From Desulfobacteraceae bacterium (GTDB lineage Bacteria > Desulfobacterota > Desulfobacteria > Desulfobacterales > SKZT01): DNA of 64,000 nt. The number at the start of each line of letters is the position of its first letter. The stretch's first letter is position 1. Of the stretch, positions 36,521-45,558 are shown piece by piece. The translations under genes and the position numbers were made by a program. The DNA lies in assembly GCA_011389745.1 (NCBI GenBank), contig JAABTQ010000005.1, positions 1 through 64,000 on the forward strand, written 5' to 3'. A model generated the notes under the pieces. The model worked only from the letters and a program-made list of their open reading frames with translations, searched no databases and was not told the DNA's origin.

Positions 36521-39145
36521 TTAATTATTCGATTTTTTCCGTTCCAGCACTTCACGCACTTTGGCAGCTAAGGTTTTGACTGAAAATGGCTTCTGAAGGT
36601 ACTGGACATCTTCTTCGATTACACCGTGGCAGGCGATCACATCAGCCGTATATCCGGACATGAACAGGACTCTGATTTCAGGAATAATGACCGTAATTCG
36701 CTCTTTTAACTCCTTGCCGTTCATCCCGGGCATGACCACATCGGTAAGCAACAGATGAATCGGCCCCTGATGCTCTTTTGCCAGGATTAATGCCTCGGTC
36801 GGACTTGACGCTACAAGCACCGTGTAGCCGTAACCTTCCAGTATCATTTTCCCAAGCCTCAGAATCGCTTCCTCATCCTCCACCAACAGAACAGTTTCGG
36901 CTCCGCAGGAAGGCTCCGGTTCGTTAGCTTCGATCTTAACTGTCTCCGACGTTTGTATGCGGGGTAAATATATCTTGAAGCTCGTCCCATCGCCCGGCTC
37001 GCTGTATACATTGATAAATCCGTTATTCTGTTTGACAATGCCATAGATCGTGGCCAAGCCAAGACCCGTTCCTTTTCCTACTTCCTTTGTGGTAAAAAAA
37101 GGCTCGAAAAGATTGTCGAGAACCTGTTTGTCCATGCCGCATCCGTTATCGCTCACCGCCAGCAAGACATACTCTCCCGGCATAAAACCGGGATGAGTCG
37201 AACTGTAGGTTTCATCAAAAACAGTGTTTTGAGTTGCAATGGTGAGATTGCCTGCCAATTCTATGGCGTCTCGGGTATTGACCGCAAGATTGGCCAGAAT
37301 CTGATCGATCTGGGACGGGTCCATCATCACCGGCCACAGATTTGCTCCCGGTTTCCACACCAGGTCGATGTTCTCGCCAATGAGACGCCGGAGCATTTTA
37401 AGCATGCCGGAAATCGTATTGTTTAAGTTTAGAAACTGGGGGCTGATGGTCTGCTTTCTGGCAAAGGCCAGAAGTTGACGGGTGAGATCCGCCGATCTTA
37501 GAGCAGCTTTTTGTATTTCCAGAAGGTCTTCATGCAACGGATGTGAGAAATCAACCTGGTCTATGGCCATTTCCGCATGGCCGAGAATCACCCCCAGCAT
37601 ATTGTTGAAATCATGGGCTACACCTCCGGCCAGACGCCCGACCGCTTCCATCTTCTGGGCCTGCATCAACTGGGCCTGCAGTTTCTCTTGTTCCTTTTCC
37701 ATCATCTTACGCTCAGTGATATCACGATTGCTCACTCTTCTGCCAAGTGAAGTGCCATCAGGTCTTGAAATTAAAATACAGTGATGATTGATCCAAACAA
37801 TTTGTCCGGATCGATGAATGATTCGGAAATCCAAGTCGCTAGAGTGTTCTTCACCTGTTTCAATTTTTTCAAGATGCTGTTTGAAAAGCGAAAGGTCTTC
37901 CTGGTACACTATGCGGTGCATGAGCTTTTGATCGGCCATGAACTCGGACGCGGTATAGCCGGTAATCCTTTTACATGATGGTGAGACCCATTGCAGAACA
38001 CCATCCGGCAAAAGCCAGTATTCCCAGTCATACGTGTAATCCGCGATGGTGCGCAGCATTTCCTGACTCTCGGATAGGGCATTTGCCATATCATCAAAGG
38101 CTTTGGCCAGATTACCAAGCTCTCCCGGCTGATCACTCAGTTCACTTCTAACGTGAAAATTTCCTCGGGCAAAGATTTGTGTGGTGGTCAAAATGCGTTT
38201 CATAGGTAAAATCAGTGTATTTTTACCAATCACCCATGATACGATAAGTGCCATCAATGTGGCAAATAACATAAGCATCAGGTTTCTCGCAAGAATTGCA
38301 TTGGCAGGCTTAAAAACCTGAGCTTCCGGGATTCCCGCCCATATATACATATAAGGCTCTTCATCAGGACCAAGACGAACCTGCTGAAAAGCGATTATCC
38401 GCCGAACCCCATCGGAACTGTGATGAATGGATATCCCCTCCCCCTGTGCTTTTTGAACACGTTCCCAGGCTTTGGAAAGGATCGGTTGGCCAATAGGGTT
38501 TGTGTCCTCATTAGACGGATAATAAAACAGACGGATTCCCTTGTGGTCCGTAACCGCCAGAAATGAGTTTTCAGGAAATTGTGCCACATCAAAAAAATGG
38601 GCAAAACGCTCCACCTTGAGTGCAATGTTCAGAACCGCCTTAAGATTTCCCTGGTTATCGAGAACAGGATAGGCAAAGGTAAACGCATGAAAGGTCCCAA
38701 CTCTGGTGACCACGTATTCTCCCGCGGCAAAGCCCTTGTTTGCCAAAGCTTCGCGGAAATGTTTACGATCGGCCAGATTAGATTTTGTAAATGGCAAAGC
38801 CGAAGCAAAAACCTCACCATTGATGTCCATTGCCATAATATTAAGATAATCAGGATTCTGTGCAATCACTGCGCGAAAAATTTCACTGCTTCCCTGGGAG
38901 TCCATGTTCCGGACTTCAGGCATATGGGCAAGAGTGGAAAGAATTTGCCTGGTAGAGTTGGTGATCCTTTTCTGAACTTCGTTTACGGTCCGGATGAAAA
39001 ATAAAACATCGCGCTTGGCGTTTTCAATAGAATGCCGGCGTTGTTCCAACCCGGAATAAAGAATCGTGGCCAAAGCAGGTAAAACCGCAAGAATAACCAG
39101 CAATGTCAAATTTTTACCTATAGATCCTAAATTTATATATTTCAT
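36521..39145 (-). CDS. Hybrid histidine kinase: Cache sensor, HAMP, PAS, receiver
   Basis: This 874-residue membrane sensor has a first helix at about 12-30, a periplasmic dCache-type sensor (about 35-280), a second helix near 285-310, HAMP (LPMKRILTTTQIFARGNFHV), a PAS domain, HisKA with [20 protein letters not shown], HATPase (NLAVNTRDAI, DNGCGMDK, GKGTGLGLATIYG) and a receiver with the phospho-Asp at about D802 (LLLTDVVMPGMNG). The kinase-receiver half is closely similar to that of the kinase at 20640-23840, so the two are paralogues with different sensors. It is divergent from glpK; Cache domains usually bind small organic ligands. Confidence 0.9.
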   Translation of the reverse strand: MKYINLGSIGKNLTLLVILAVLPALATILYSGLEQRRHSIENAKRDVLFFIRTVNEVQKRITNSTRQILSTLAHMPEVRNMDSQGSSEIFRAVIAQNPDYLNIMAMDINGEVFASALPFTKSNLADRKHFREALANKGFAAGEYVVTRVGTFHAFTFAYPVLDNQGNLKAVLNIALKVERFAHFFDVAQFPENSFLAVTDHKGIRLFYYPSNEDTNPIGQPILSKAWERVQKAQGEGISIHHSSDGVRRIIAFQQVRLGPDEEPYMYIWAGIPEAQVFKPANAILARNLMLMLFATLMALIVSWVIGKNTLILPMKRILTTTQIFARGNFHVRSELSDQPGELGNLAKAFDDMANALSESQEMLRTIADYTYDWEYWLLPDGVLQWVSPSCKRITGYTASEFMADQKLMHRIVYQEDLSLFKQHLEKIETGEEHSSDLDFRIIHRSGQIVWINHHCILISRPDGTSLGRRVSNRDITERKMMEKEQEKLQAQLMQAQKMEAVGRLAGGVAHDFNNMLGVILGHAEMAIDQVDFSHPLHEDLLEIQKAALRSADLTRQLLAFARKQTISPQFLNLNNTISGMLKMLRRLIGENIDLVWKPGANLWPVMMDPSQIDQILANLAVNTRDAIELAGNLTIATQNTVFDETYSSTHPGFMPGEYVLLAVSDNGCGMDKQVLDNLFEPFFTTKEVGKGTGLGLATIYGIVKQNNGFINVYSEPGDGTSFKIYLPRIQTSETVKIEANEPEPSCGAETVLLVEDEEAILRLGKMILEGYGYTVLVASSPTEALILAKEHQGPIHLLLTDVVMPGMNGKELKERITVIIPEIRVLFMSGYTADVIACHGVIEEDVQYLQKPFSVKTLAAKVREVLERKKSNN

Positions 39146-39239
39146 AGCCTATTCTCTGTTTAAAGATTTCCGGCCTGGTGTGTATGGTTGATATTATAGT
39201 AGACTCGAAAAATTACAGACAAGAATTATTTTATTCTTT

Positions 39240-39275
39240 TTGATACCATACCTGAAAAACTGTAACATGTTTACA
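39240..39275 (+). promoter_or_regulatory. Candidate glpK promoter with near-palindrome
   Basis: TTGATA (39240-39245) is followed after 17 bp by TAACAT (39263-39268). The near-palindrome TGTAACATGTTTACA (39261-39275) covers the -10. Downstream, GAGTTAAC occurs twice (39296-39303 and 39311-39318), 15 bp apart. Either could be a regulator site; none is proven. Confidence 0.35.
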
Positions 39276-39337
39276 TTTTTCTAAAAAAGAGTAATGAGTT
39301 AACCTATAAAGAGTTAACTGTCAAAAAGGAGACGATC

Positions 39338-40849
39338 ATGTCAAAATATATTGGAGCATTGGATCTGGGGACCACCAGCATTCGTTTCATCATCTTTGAT
39401 CACAGCGGGAAAATTGTCGGCTTTGACCAGATCGAACATAAGCAGATCTTTCCCCGCCCCGGGTGGGTAGAACATGATCCCATGGAAATCCGGAAAAATT
39501 CCGAGGCGGTTATCCGAGGTGCTATAAACAAAACAGGTATTTCCGGAAAGGATCTTCAGGCCATAGGTATTACCAATCAACGTGAAACCACAGTAATGTG
39601 GAATAAAGAAACCGGCGATCCTTTCTGCAATGCCATTGTCTGGCAATGCACCCGCACCGAGGGAATTTGTCGTAAATTATCTGAAGAATATGGCCAGGAC
39701 GGATTTCGAAAAAAGACCGGACTTCCATTGACCTCCTATTTTTCCGGTCCGAAAATTCGATGGATTCTTGACAATGTTCCTGAAGCTAAATCTGCTGCCC
39801 AAAAAGGACCGGCCTTGTTCGGTACCATTGAAACCTGGCTCATCTGGTGGCTGACAGGTGGTCCCAGAGGCGGGGCCCATGTTACCGATGTCACCAATGC
39901 AAGCCGCACCCTCATGATGAACCTGAAAACATTGCAATGGGATAAAGATATCCTTACAATTCTTGGAATTCCTGAACAGATATTACCTCGAATTGTTCCA
40001 TCCATCGATCAGAATACCTGGGGACATACCCAAAAAAACGGGGCATTTCAGGCAACGATTCCCATATGCGGAGCACTGGGTGATCAACAGGCCTCTTTGG
40101 TGGGACATGCATGTTTTGAAGTTGGAGAAGCAAAAAACACTTATGGTACCGGATGTTTTCTTCTCCTCAATACCGGCAACACAGCAGTAAGGTCTAGACA
40201 TGGGCTGCTGACCACACTCGCGTATCAAGTCAGGGGCCAAAAACCCGTATTTTGTTTGGAAGGATCTGTGGCTGTTGCGGGAGCACTGGTTCAATGGCTC
40301 CGGGACAATCTCGGAATAATTAAAGCAGCTCCTGAAATCGAAGAGCTTTCCCTTACTGTGGAGGATAATGGAGGGTGCTATGTTGTACCCGCATTTTCCG
40401 GACTTTACGCTCCCCATTGGCATTCAAATGCACGGGGTGCAATCATGGGACTGACCCGGTTTGTAAACAAAGGCCATCTGGCAAGGGCCGTACTGGAGGC
40501 CAATGCTTATCAAACCCGAGACATTGTCGAAGCGATGAACCAGGACTCCGGTGTGGATTTGAGCAAGCTTAAAGTGGATGGCGGCATGGTGAGCAACAAT
40601 CTTTTGATGCAGATTCAGGCGGATATTCTCAATGTGCCTGTGATAAGGCCCCGAATGACCGAAACTACAGCACTCGGAGCAGCCTATGCAGCAGGGCTTG
40701 CCACAAACTTCTGGTCAGGTTTTGAGGAGCTCAGAAAAAACTGGTCCGTGGATTGTATTTGGGAACCAAAAATGAATGAAGAAAATAGACGGGAAAATTA
40801 TCTCTACTGGCAAAAGGCCGTGAAACGAACCTTTAATTGGCTGGATTAA
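39338..40849 (+). CDS. glpK: Glycerol kinase
   Basis: This 503-residue FGGY-family kinase phosphorylates glycerol to glycerol 3-phosphate. Signatures include [16 protein letters not shown] at the N-terminus, [55 protein letters not shown], and [11 protein letters not shown] near residue 340, as in GlpK. Length is standard. A strong AAGGAG site lies before the ATG. No glycerol facilitator or glycerol-3-phosphate dehydrogenase is next to it. Confidence 0.96.
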   Translation: MSKYIGALDLGTTSIRFIIFDHSGKIVGFDQIEHKQIFPRPGWVEHDPMEIRKNSEAVIRGAINKTGISGKDLQAIGITNQRETTVMWNKETGDPFCNAIVWQCTRTEGICRKLSEEYGQDGFRKKTGLPLTSYFSGPKIRWILDNVPEAKSAAQKGPALFGTIETWLIWWLTGGPRGGAHVTDVTNASRTLMMNLKTLQWDKDILTILGIPEQILPRIVPSIDQNTWGHTQKNGAFQATIPICGALGDQQASLVGHACFEVGEAKNTYGTGCFLLLNTGNTAVRSRHGLLTTLAYQVRGQKPVFCLEGSVAVAGALVQWLRDNLGIIKAAPEIEELSLTVEDNGGCYVVPAFSGLYAPHWHSNARGAIMGLTRFVNKGHLARAVLEANAYQTRDIVEAMNQDSGVDLSKLKVDGGMVSNNLLMQIQADILNVPVIRPRMTETTALGAAYAAGLATNFWSGFEELRKNWSVDCIWEPKMNEENRRENYLYWQKAVKRTFNWLD

Positions 40850-40858
40850 TATGTTTTA

Positions 40859-41040
40859 TGCGAATAAATCCGCACCTACAGTTTGGCTGGTGATTCCGCA
40901 TTTAGGGGGTTAAAAAACCTTGCAGGTGCGAATTCATTCGCACAGAAAAAAGCACTTCACACCTCTATGCAACTGTGTATAGTTTGAATTTAGTGCAAAT
41001 GAGTCCGTTTTTTTATTGTGCGGATAAATCCGCACCTACA
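40859..41040. repeat. Three copies of a 22-bp GCGAATAAATCCGCACC-type repeat
   Basis: Copy 1 is at 40859-40880, copy 2 is inverted at 40921-40942 and copy 3 is direct at 41019-41040. Copies 1 and 2 can fold into a hairpin with a stem of about 22 bp and a 40-nt loop right after glpK. This may terminate or separate the convergent glpK and ydbL transcripts. The core TGCGGA-TAAA-TCCGCA of copy 3 is itself palindromic. Confidence 0.8.
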
Positions 41041-41078
41041 TTCCGAGGATAAATTTGCTATTTCAAAACATTATTCCA

Positions 41079-41450
41079 TTATTTCCGGTACCATCTGCCG
41101 GCATCATCCTGAACCCAGTCACCCGGATTTGCAAGGTCCTTCAACTGAAGCGCCCTTCTTTGTCCCACCGTTTGAACAGTGGTTCCTTGCTGTCTTGCGA
41201 TTCCTTCATATACGCTGCGACGATCCCTGTTTTCTGCATCAACAAGATCTTGCATTTGTCTGGTGCTGCCAAGAAACTCCAGGTATCCCTGATTGTTTTC
41301 ACCGATAATCCCTTGGGATTTCAACTCAATGATTTTTGGAAGGCGCTCCTTAAACCTTGCTTTGATATCCTGTGCAAAAGAGACCGAAGATATTGCGAAT
41401 AAAATAATGGTGAAAGTAAGTATCCAAACGACAAAGTTTCTATTTTTCAT
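41079..41450 (-). CDS. ydbL: YdbL-family (DUF1318) periplasmic protein
   Basis: This 123-residue protein has an N-terminal signal peptide (cleavage likely after VSFA) and matches the DUF1318/YdbL family: an IIELKSQGIIGENNQGYLEF segment, a central NRDRRSVYEGIARQQGTTVQ, and the C-terminal ANPGDWVQDDAGRWYRK. In E. coli the ydbL gene follows ydbH and ynbE, as here. Its exact role in the YdbH lipid-transport system is not known. AAGGAG lies upstream of the ATG. Confidence 0.88.
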   Translation of the reverse strand: MKNRNFVVWILTFTIILFAISSVSFAQDIKARFKERLPKIIELKSQGIIGENNQGYLEFLGSTRQMQDLVDAENRDRRSVYEGIARQQGTTVQTVGQRRALQLKDLANPGDWVQDDAGRWYRK

Positions 41451-41505
41451 GGTAACTATTTCTCCTTGAATTCATCTGATTGACCGATGGCCGGTTTTCG
41501 GTAGT

Positions 41506-41721
41506 TTATTTACCATCTGTTTTCTCAGAAGCTTTTTCAGCGGCTTTATCGATATCTCCGAAAAAGTCATCCAGCGCCCGGTCTACCCGGATATTAACAT
41601 CAATGGTAATATGAATCGGTTTGATCTCCACCGGAGCCACTTCGACCTTATGTTGGGTGGCGCATCCAAGTAAAAGAAGAACCATTAAACCCGTCGTTAT
41701 AATTGTTTTTTTTCCCGGCAT
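41506..41721 (-). CDS. ynbE: YnbE-like lipoprotein
   Basis: This 71-residue protein has a lipobox (VLLLLGC) at about residue 20, so it is a predicted lipoprotein. The mature part has the EIKPIHITIDVNIRVDRALD stretch typical of YnbE. In E. coli YnbE is an outer-membrane lipoprotein that binds YdbH. ATG 41721 has AGGAG at 8 nt; the frame is open further upstream but unconserved. It lies between ydbH and ydbL. Confidence 0.85.
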   Translation of the reverse strand: MPGKKTIITTGLMVLLLLGCATQHKVEVAPVEIKPIHITIDVNIRVDRALDDFFGDIDKAAEKASEKTDGK

Positions 41722-41779
41722 AGATATTTCTCCTGTTAGGTCCAAAATCCTGCGTTCAGATAATCCGTACCTGAAATGA

Positions 41780-41869
41780 ACCCCGATGTTGCAAAAAGAA
41801 AACAAGTTTATTTCAATTATAACAGCATTTCAATTTGTGCTGAGTAATTTCCAATGCAACACCGGGGTA
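41780..41869. repeat. Small inverted-repeat element, copy A
   Basis: The element has ends ACCCCGATGTTGCAA and TGCAACACCGGGGT, so its tips pair almost fully. It is about 90 bp long, non-coding, and sits 3 bp after the ydbH stop. Copy B at 56990-57070 shares both ends and the inner TTCCAATGCAAC. It could be a MITE-like element or a structured RNA between ydbH and ynbE. Confidence 0.7.
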
Positions 41870-41871
41870 AA

Positions 41872-44640
41872 TTATTTGTCAAGTTTAAACATATCCTGAA
41901 ACCCTTTTCCATATTTCAGAACCTGATCCAATGGCAGGTTAAAATTGACATCCAACCGAATGCCTTGAAACCTTGACCCGGGGCTTTCCGCATCCACCCG
42001 GATAAAACCTCCGAAATCCTGCCGGTATTCAAAAGGAAGCACCTCCACCGGCTTTCCATCCAGTTTCAATTGCATATACAGATTGTCACGCCGGGTGGTG
42101 ATTTCCAGTTTGGCCCAGTCGTAACTGTAATGTTTCAACGCCTCACGGGCAAGATCGATCTGGGAGAATTGCGGTGTTCCTTCAGGAATTCCTGTCATCA
42201 GGACATCCGTTTCTGTCAGTCGAATCGTGCCTCCATCTCCCGGTGTCGAATATAGAAATCCATCGTCGAATATAATTTTGCCATCTTCATATCTCACAGG
42301 AATGCGCCCGTTGACCGCCCCCTCCCCTTCACCTTTGACATCTCCGAGCTGTTCCAGCACCTGAGCCAGTTTTAATCGGTCACAATAAAATGTTACCCCG
42401 ACATTTTCAATCGGAATCGATAAGGTTACCGCGTTGGTATCCACATTGCCGTCACACCATTTAAAACTTGTTTTTTCGATAAAAAAGTGATCAACCGATT
42501 GCATCTGAAAATAAATACTGCCATTGTTTAATAGGATATTTCCTATAGTTGCTGAATCAAATTGAATTTGCTGATGAGGAAAACTTCTCAATTCGAACAA
42601 ATCAGTTAATGCAAAATCAATCCGAACATTATTGACTGCCACCTGTGGTTCTTCCATAAAAATATTGATATTCTGAGCATCGATATGAACTGAACTTTTC
42701 ATTTTTTGACCCAAATTATAAAAATCACCCTTTAACCCCACCTGGCCATTCAAAAAAATACCCTCGGCTCCCGGAAAAAAGTCTCCAAGATTTAAATTGT
42801 TCCGGGTTATATATTCAGGCACTTGAAAATTTATCCGGGTCTCCAAACCTTTTAGCGTAGTTCCCATGTGTCCGTCAAAATTTAAAGACAGACCCGGAAA
42901 TAGCCGACTGTCATATTTGCCTTTAATTTCACCTCCATGACCATCTTGTCGAAGGGTTGCCCGAATTTTTCCAAGATTTTTCTCCTTAAAACCAAGAAAA
43001 TCAATCCCAAAAGATCCGGCATCAGCTTTATGGCTTAACGGCCAAATTAATGGGAGGTCAAGGCTGATACCTTGTATCCTTGCATCAACCATAGAATCTG
43101 AAAGGTCGCCCCCCGAAATTTTAAACGTTGCATGAACCACGTTTTCCAAATCCAACAAAACAGTGCGACCCGATAAGGAAATGGCAGGAAATTTTGCGTT
43201 GGTCGCTCCCAGTCGTATGGCTGTATTTAATAATCGGGCATTGAAACTGAACTGCTGCGCTTTTTCATCTTCTTTTACATCAGGAACCATTTCAGCATTA
43301 AAGGTAAAAGAGGGCAATTCAGCAGAGAGGGCATGAGTATCCAGATAAATGCCCGACATTTTCAGATCTCCTCCGGCATTTCCTTTTTTCAGATTACCGT
43401 TTCCTGAAATCTTAACCGGAGGCATAAAAAATCCGATATCCATGCCGGCGCCTTCGGTTCGATACCATCCCGACGGCTGCTTATTTAAAAATTCCTCCGG
43501 AGGCGAAATATCCATATCCAATACCCAATCAGAATTATCATACAATTTGGCCGAGCCACTCCATTTGCGATGAAGGTGTGGGTTGATTTCAACATTTTGA
43601 TTTTCAAAGCCTTTTAAGACTGTATCCAATTGAAAAAGGCAATCCAGACTATCCGGTCTGATTAATAAATCAGCCTGTAACTCAGAAATCTCCAATAATG
43701 CCGGGGAGATTATTGTCATACCTGATGTGGTAATATTCCAATCAGTTAATCCTTCACCCTGAATCTTTATGAAAAAGGCCTCTTCATTTTTTTTTGCTTT
43801 TTCTAATTTTAAATTTTTCGATAAAAATAAGAAATCTTTAGAATCCAATAAAATATTGACGGTTGAGATATCAAAAGATTCAAGGTTGATTTCGCTATAA
43901 GCGATGAAGTTCATATCACCTTTTATTTGCAGGCTTTTTTCGGAGGTCAGAAATGAAAGGTAGTTTTCTAATCTGAGATTTTGACCATCAGAAAAAATTT
44001 TCAGGTTATTAGAGTTAAGATCGAATCGAACCTCCGCATGTATGGAGTTTTGGAAAGGATATAGATTAATTTCACACTTCAAATGGTTAGAATCCCCGTT
44101 TAGAGGCTCTAATATTACACTCAGGGGAAGTCTTAAAACTCTTTGATTCAATGTTGCCGTAATAACCGCCTGGTCAACGACAATGCGATCAAAGCTCACC
44201 GGTAAGGACAGTTTGGTTCCTGCATTGTTTTCGGCAGATGAATTGCTTTCCGTTAATACCTTATCCAGGTTAATTCCGGGAAAAAGCATTTTTCCCTCTC
44301 TCAATTCGAATTCGAGTGAAAGACCACAGATATGAATACTTTTTAAATGCCTTCTTATCAGGCCGAATAAACTGTAATTTATTTGTATTGAACTCACGGA
44401 AAGGATTTTTTCAGGTTGTTTGCCAATTCTGATCGCTCCGAAATCAGCCCCTGTAATACCGATCTTTCTGACATTCCAGGAAAACCCTTCGATTCCCGCC
44501 CGTTGCAAGAGATCCGGCATAAATATTTTCTCAAGGTAGACAGGGAGAACCACCGAGAAAGCAACGCAAGAGAAAACAATCGCGAGGGATAAGAATAAGA
44601 GAATAATGATTGTTATGGTTTTGGCTTTGGCTTTTTTCAT
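41872..44640 (-). CDS. ydbH: YdbH-family AsmA-like intermembrane lipid transport protein
   Basis: This 922-residue protein has an N-terminal membrane helix (about 8-36) and a very long periplasmic part rich in beta strands, as in the AsmA/TamB/YhdP/YdbH bridge proteins that carry phospholipids between membranes. The C-terminal region, with KHYSYDWAKLEITTRRDNLY and FNLPLDQVLKYGKGFQ, matches the YdbH family. The ydbH-ynbE-ydbL gene order is the same as in E. coli, which supports the call. It is the first gene of that operon. Confidence 0.85.
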   Translation of the reverse strand: MKKAKAKTITIIILLFLSLAIVFSCVAFSVVLPVYLEKIFMPDLLQRAGIEGFSWNVRKIGITGADFGAIRIGKQPEKILSVSSIQINYSLFGLIRRHLKSIHICGLSLEFELREGKMLFPGINLDKVLTESNSSAENNAGTKLSLPVSFDRIVVDQAVITATLNQRVLRLPLSVILEPLNGDSNHLKCEINLYPFQNSIHAEVRFDLNSNNLKIFSDGQNLRLENYLSFLTSEKSLQIKGDMNFIAYSEINLESFDISTVNILLDSKDFLFLSKNLKLEKAKKNEEAFFIKIQGEGLTDWNITTSGMTIISPALLEISELQADLLIRPDSLDCLFQLDTVLKGFENQNVEINPHLHRKWSGSAKLYDNSDWVLDMDISPPEEFLNKQPSGWYRTEGAGMDIGFFMPPVKISGNGNLKKGNAGGDLKMSGIYLDTHALSAELPSFTFNAEMVPDVKEDEKAQQFSFNARLLNTAIRLGATNAKFPAISLSGRTVLLDLENVVHATFKISGGDLSDSMVDARIQGISLDLPLIWPLSHKADAGSFGIDFLGFKEKNLGKIRATLRQDGHGGEIKGKYDSRLFPGLSLNFDGHMGTTLKGLETRINFQVPEYITRNNLNLGDFFPGAEGIFLNGQVGLKGDFYNLGQKMKSSVHIDAQNINIFMEEPQVAVNNVRIDFALTDLFELRSFPHQQIQFDSATIGNILLNNGSIYFQMQSVDHFFIEKTSFKWCDGNVDTNAVTLSIPIENVGVTFYCDRLKLAQVLEQLGDVKGEGEGAVNGRIPVRYEDGKIIFDDGFLYSTPGDGGTIRLTETDVLMTGIPEGTPQFSQIDLAREALKHYSYDWAKLEITTRRDNLYMQLKLDGKPVEVLPFEYRQDFGGFIRVDAESPGSRFQGIRLDVNFNLPLDQVLKYGKGFQDMFKLDK

Positions 44641-44841
44641 GAACCTTAAAAGGATATTTTGGGTTACTTGACTTTTTTAAACCAATCCACAATCTTCCTT
44701 GTTAAAGACAATTTTTTCAACAATACAATTTCACTTAATATCACCCTTTGAGAATTTTAGAACACTTTCTGACTAATATGTCACACAGACATGTATTCGT
44801 CCACAAGAGTTATCATAAAAAAAGTTTATAAGGAGGCTGTT

Positions 44842-45474
44842 ATGCCGGAAATTTTATATATTAAAGCATCACCCAGAGGTCAGCGTTCCTATTCTGTTGC
44901 TGTTGCCGACGCGTTTGTTCGTGCTTACAAAAAGAAAAATGCCGATGATCAGGTTGTTGAACTGGATCTTTTTGACACCGAACTGCCCAAATTTGACGGA
45001 TTTGCACTTCAGGCCAAATACAGCATCATGGGTGGGCAAAAACATACCCCCGAAGAAAAGAGCGCATGGGAGGCCGTGGAAAAGACTATTGAGAATTTCA
45101 AGTCCTTTGATAAATATATTCTTGCGGTTCCCATGTGGAACTTCAGTATTCCTTACCAACTTAAACATTATATCGATGTTATTGTCCAGCCGACATATGC
45201 GTTCAACTATTCGCCGGATAAGGGATATACCGGGCTTGTTACGGGTAAACCTGTGTTTATAGCCTGCGCCAGGGGCGGTGCTTATGGTCCGGGAACAGGG
45301 GCTGAAGCCTATGATTTTCAAAGCAAATACCTGGAGCTTATCCTGGGGTTTATCGGGTTCACTGATATTAGCACTCTGATAATTGAACCGACTCTTGAAC
45401 AAGGCCCGGAGATCGCCGAAAAAAAGAAATCCCAAGCGATTCTTAAGGCTGAAGAAATGGCGGCCCGATTTTGA
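44842..45474 (+). CDS. azoR: FMN-dependent NADH azoreductase / quinone reductase
   Basis: This 210-residue flavodoxin-fold enzyme of the AzoR family reduces quinones and azo compounds with NADH. The FMN phosphate loop is YIKASPRGQRSYS, followed by VPMWNFSIPYQLKHYIDVI and the later ACARGGAYGPGTGAEAYDFQ. ATG 44842 has a strong AAGGAGG site and is preferred to a 17-codon longer frame. It may serve in quinone detoxification. It stands alone between ydbH (divergent) and acnA. Confidence 0.92.
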   Translation: MPEILYIKASPRGQRSYSVAVADAFVRAYKKKNADDQVVELDLFDTELPKFDGFALQAKYSIMGGQKHTPEEKSAWEAVEKTIENFKSFDKYILAVPMWNFSIPYQLKHYIDVIVQPTYAFNYSPDKGYTGLVTGKPVFIACARGGAYGPGTGAEAYDFQSKYLELILGFIGFTDISTLIIEPTLEQGPEIAEKKKSQAILKAEEMAARF

Positions 45475-45558
45475 ATATCCTTGTCATTATTTAGCCACGT
45501 GTGATAGAAGAACAAATAAAAGTATGATTTAATTTTTCAAAAAATACACGGGGGTATC

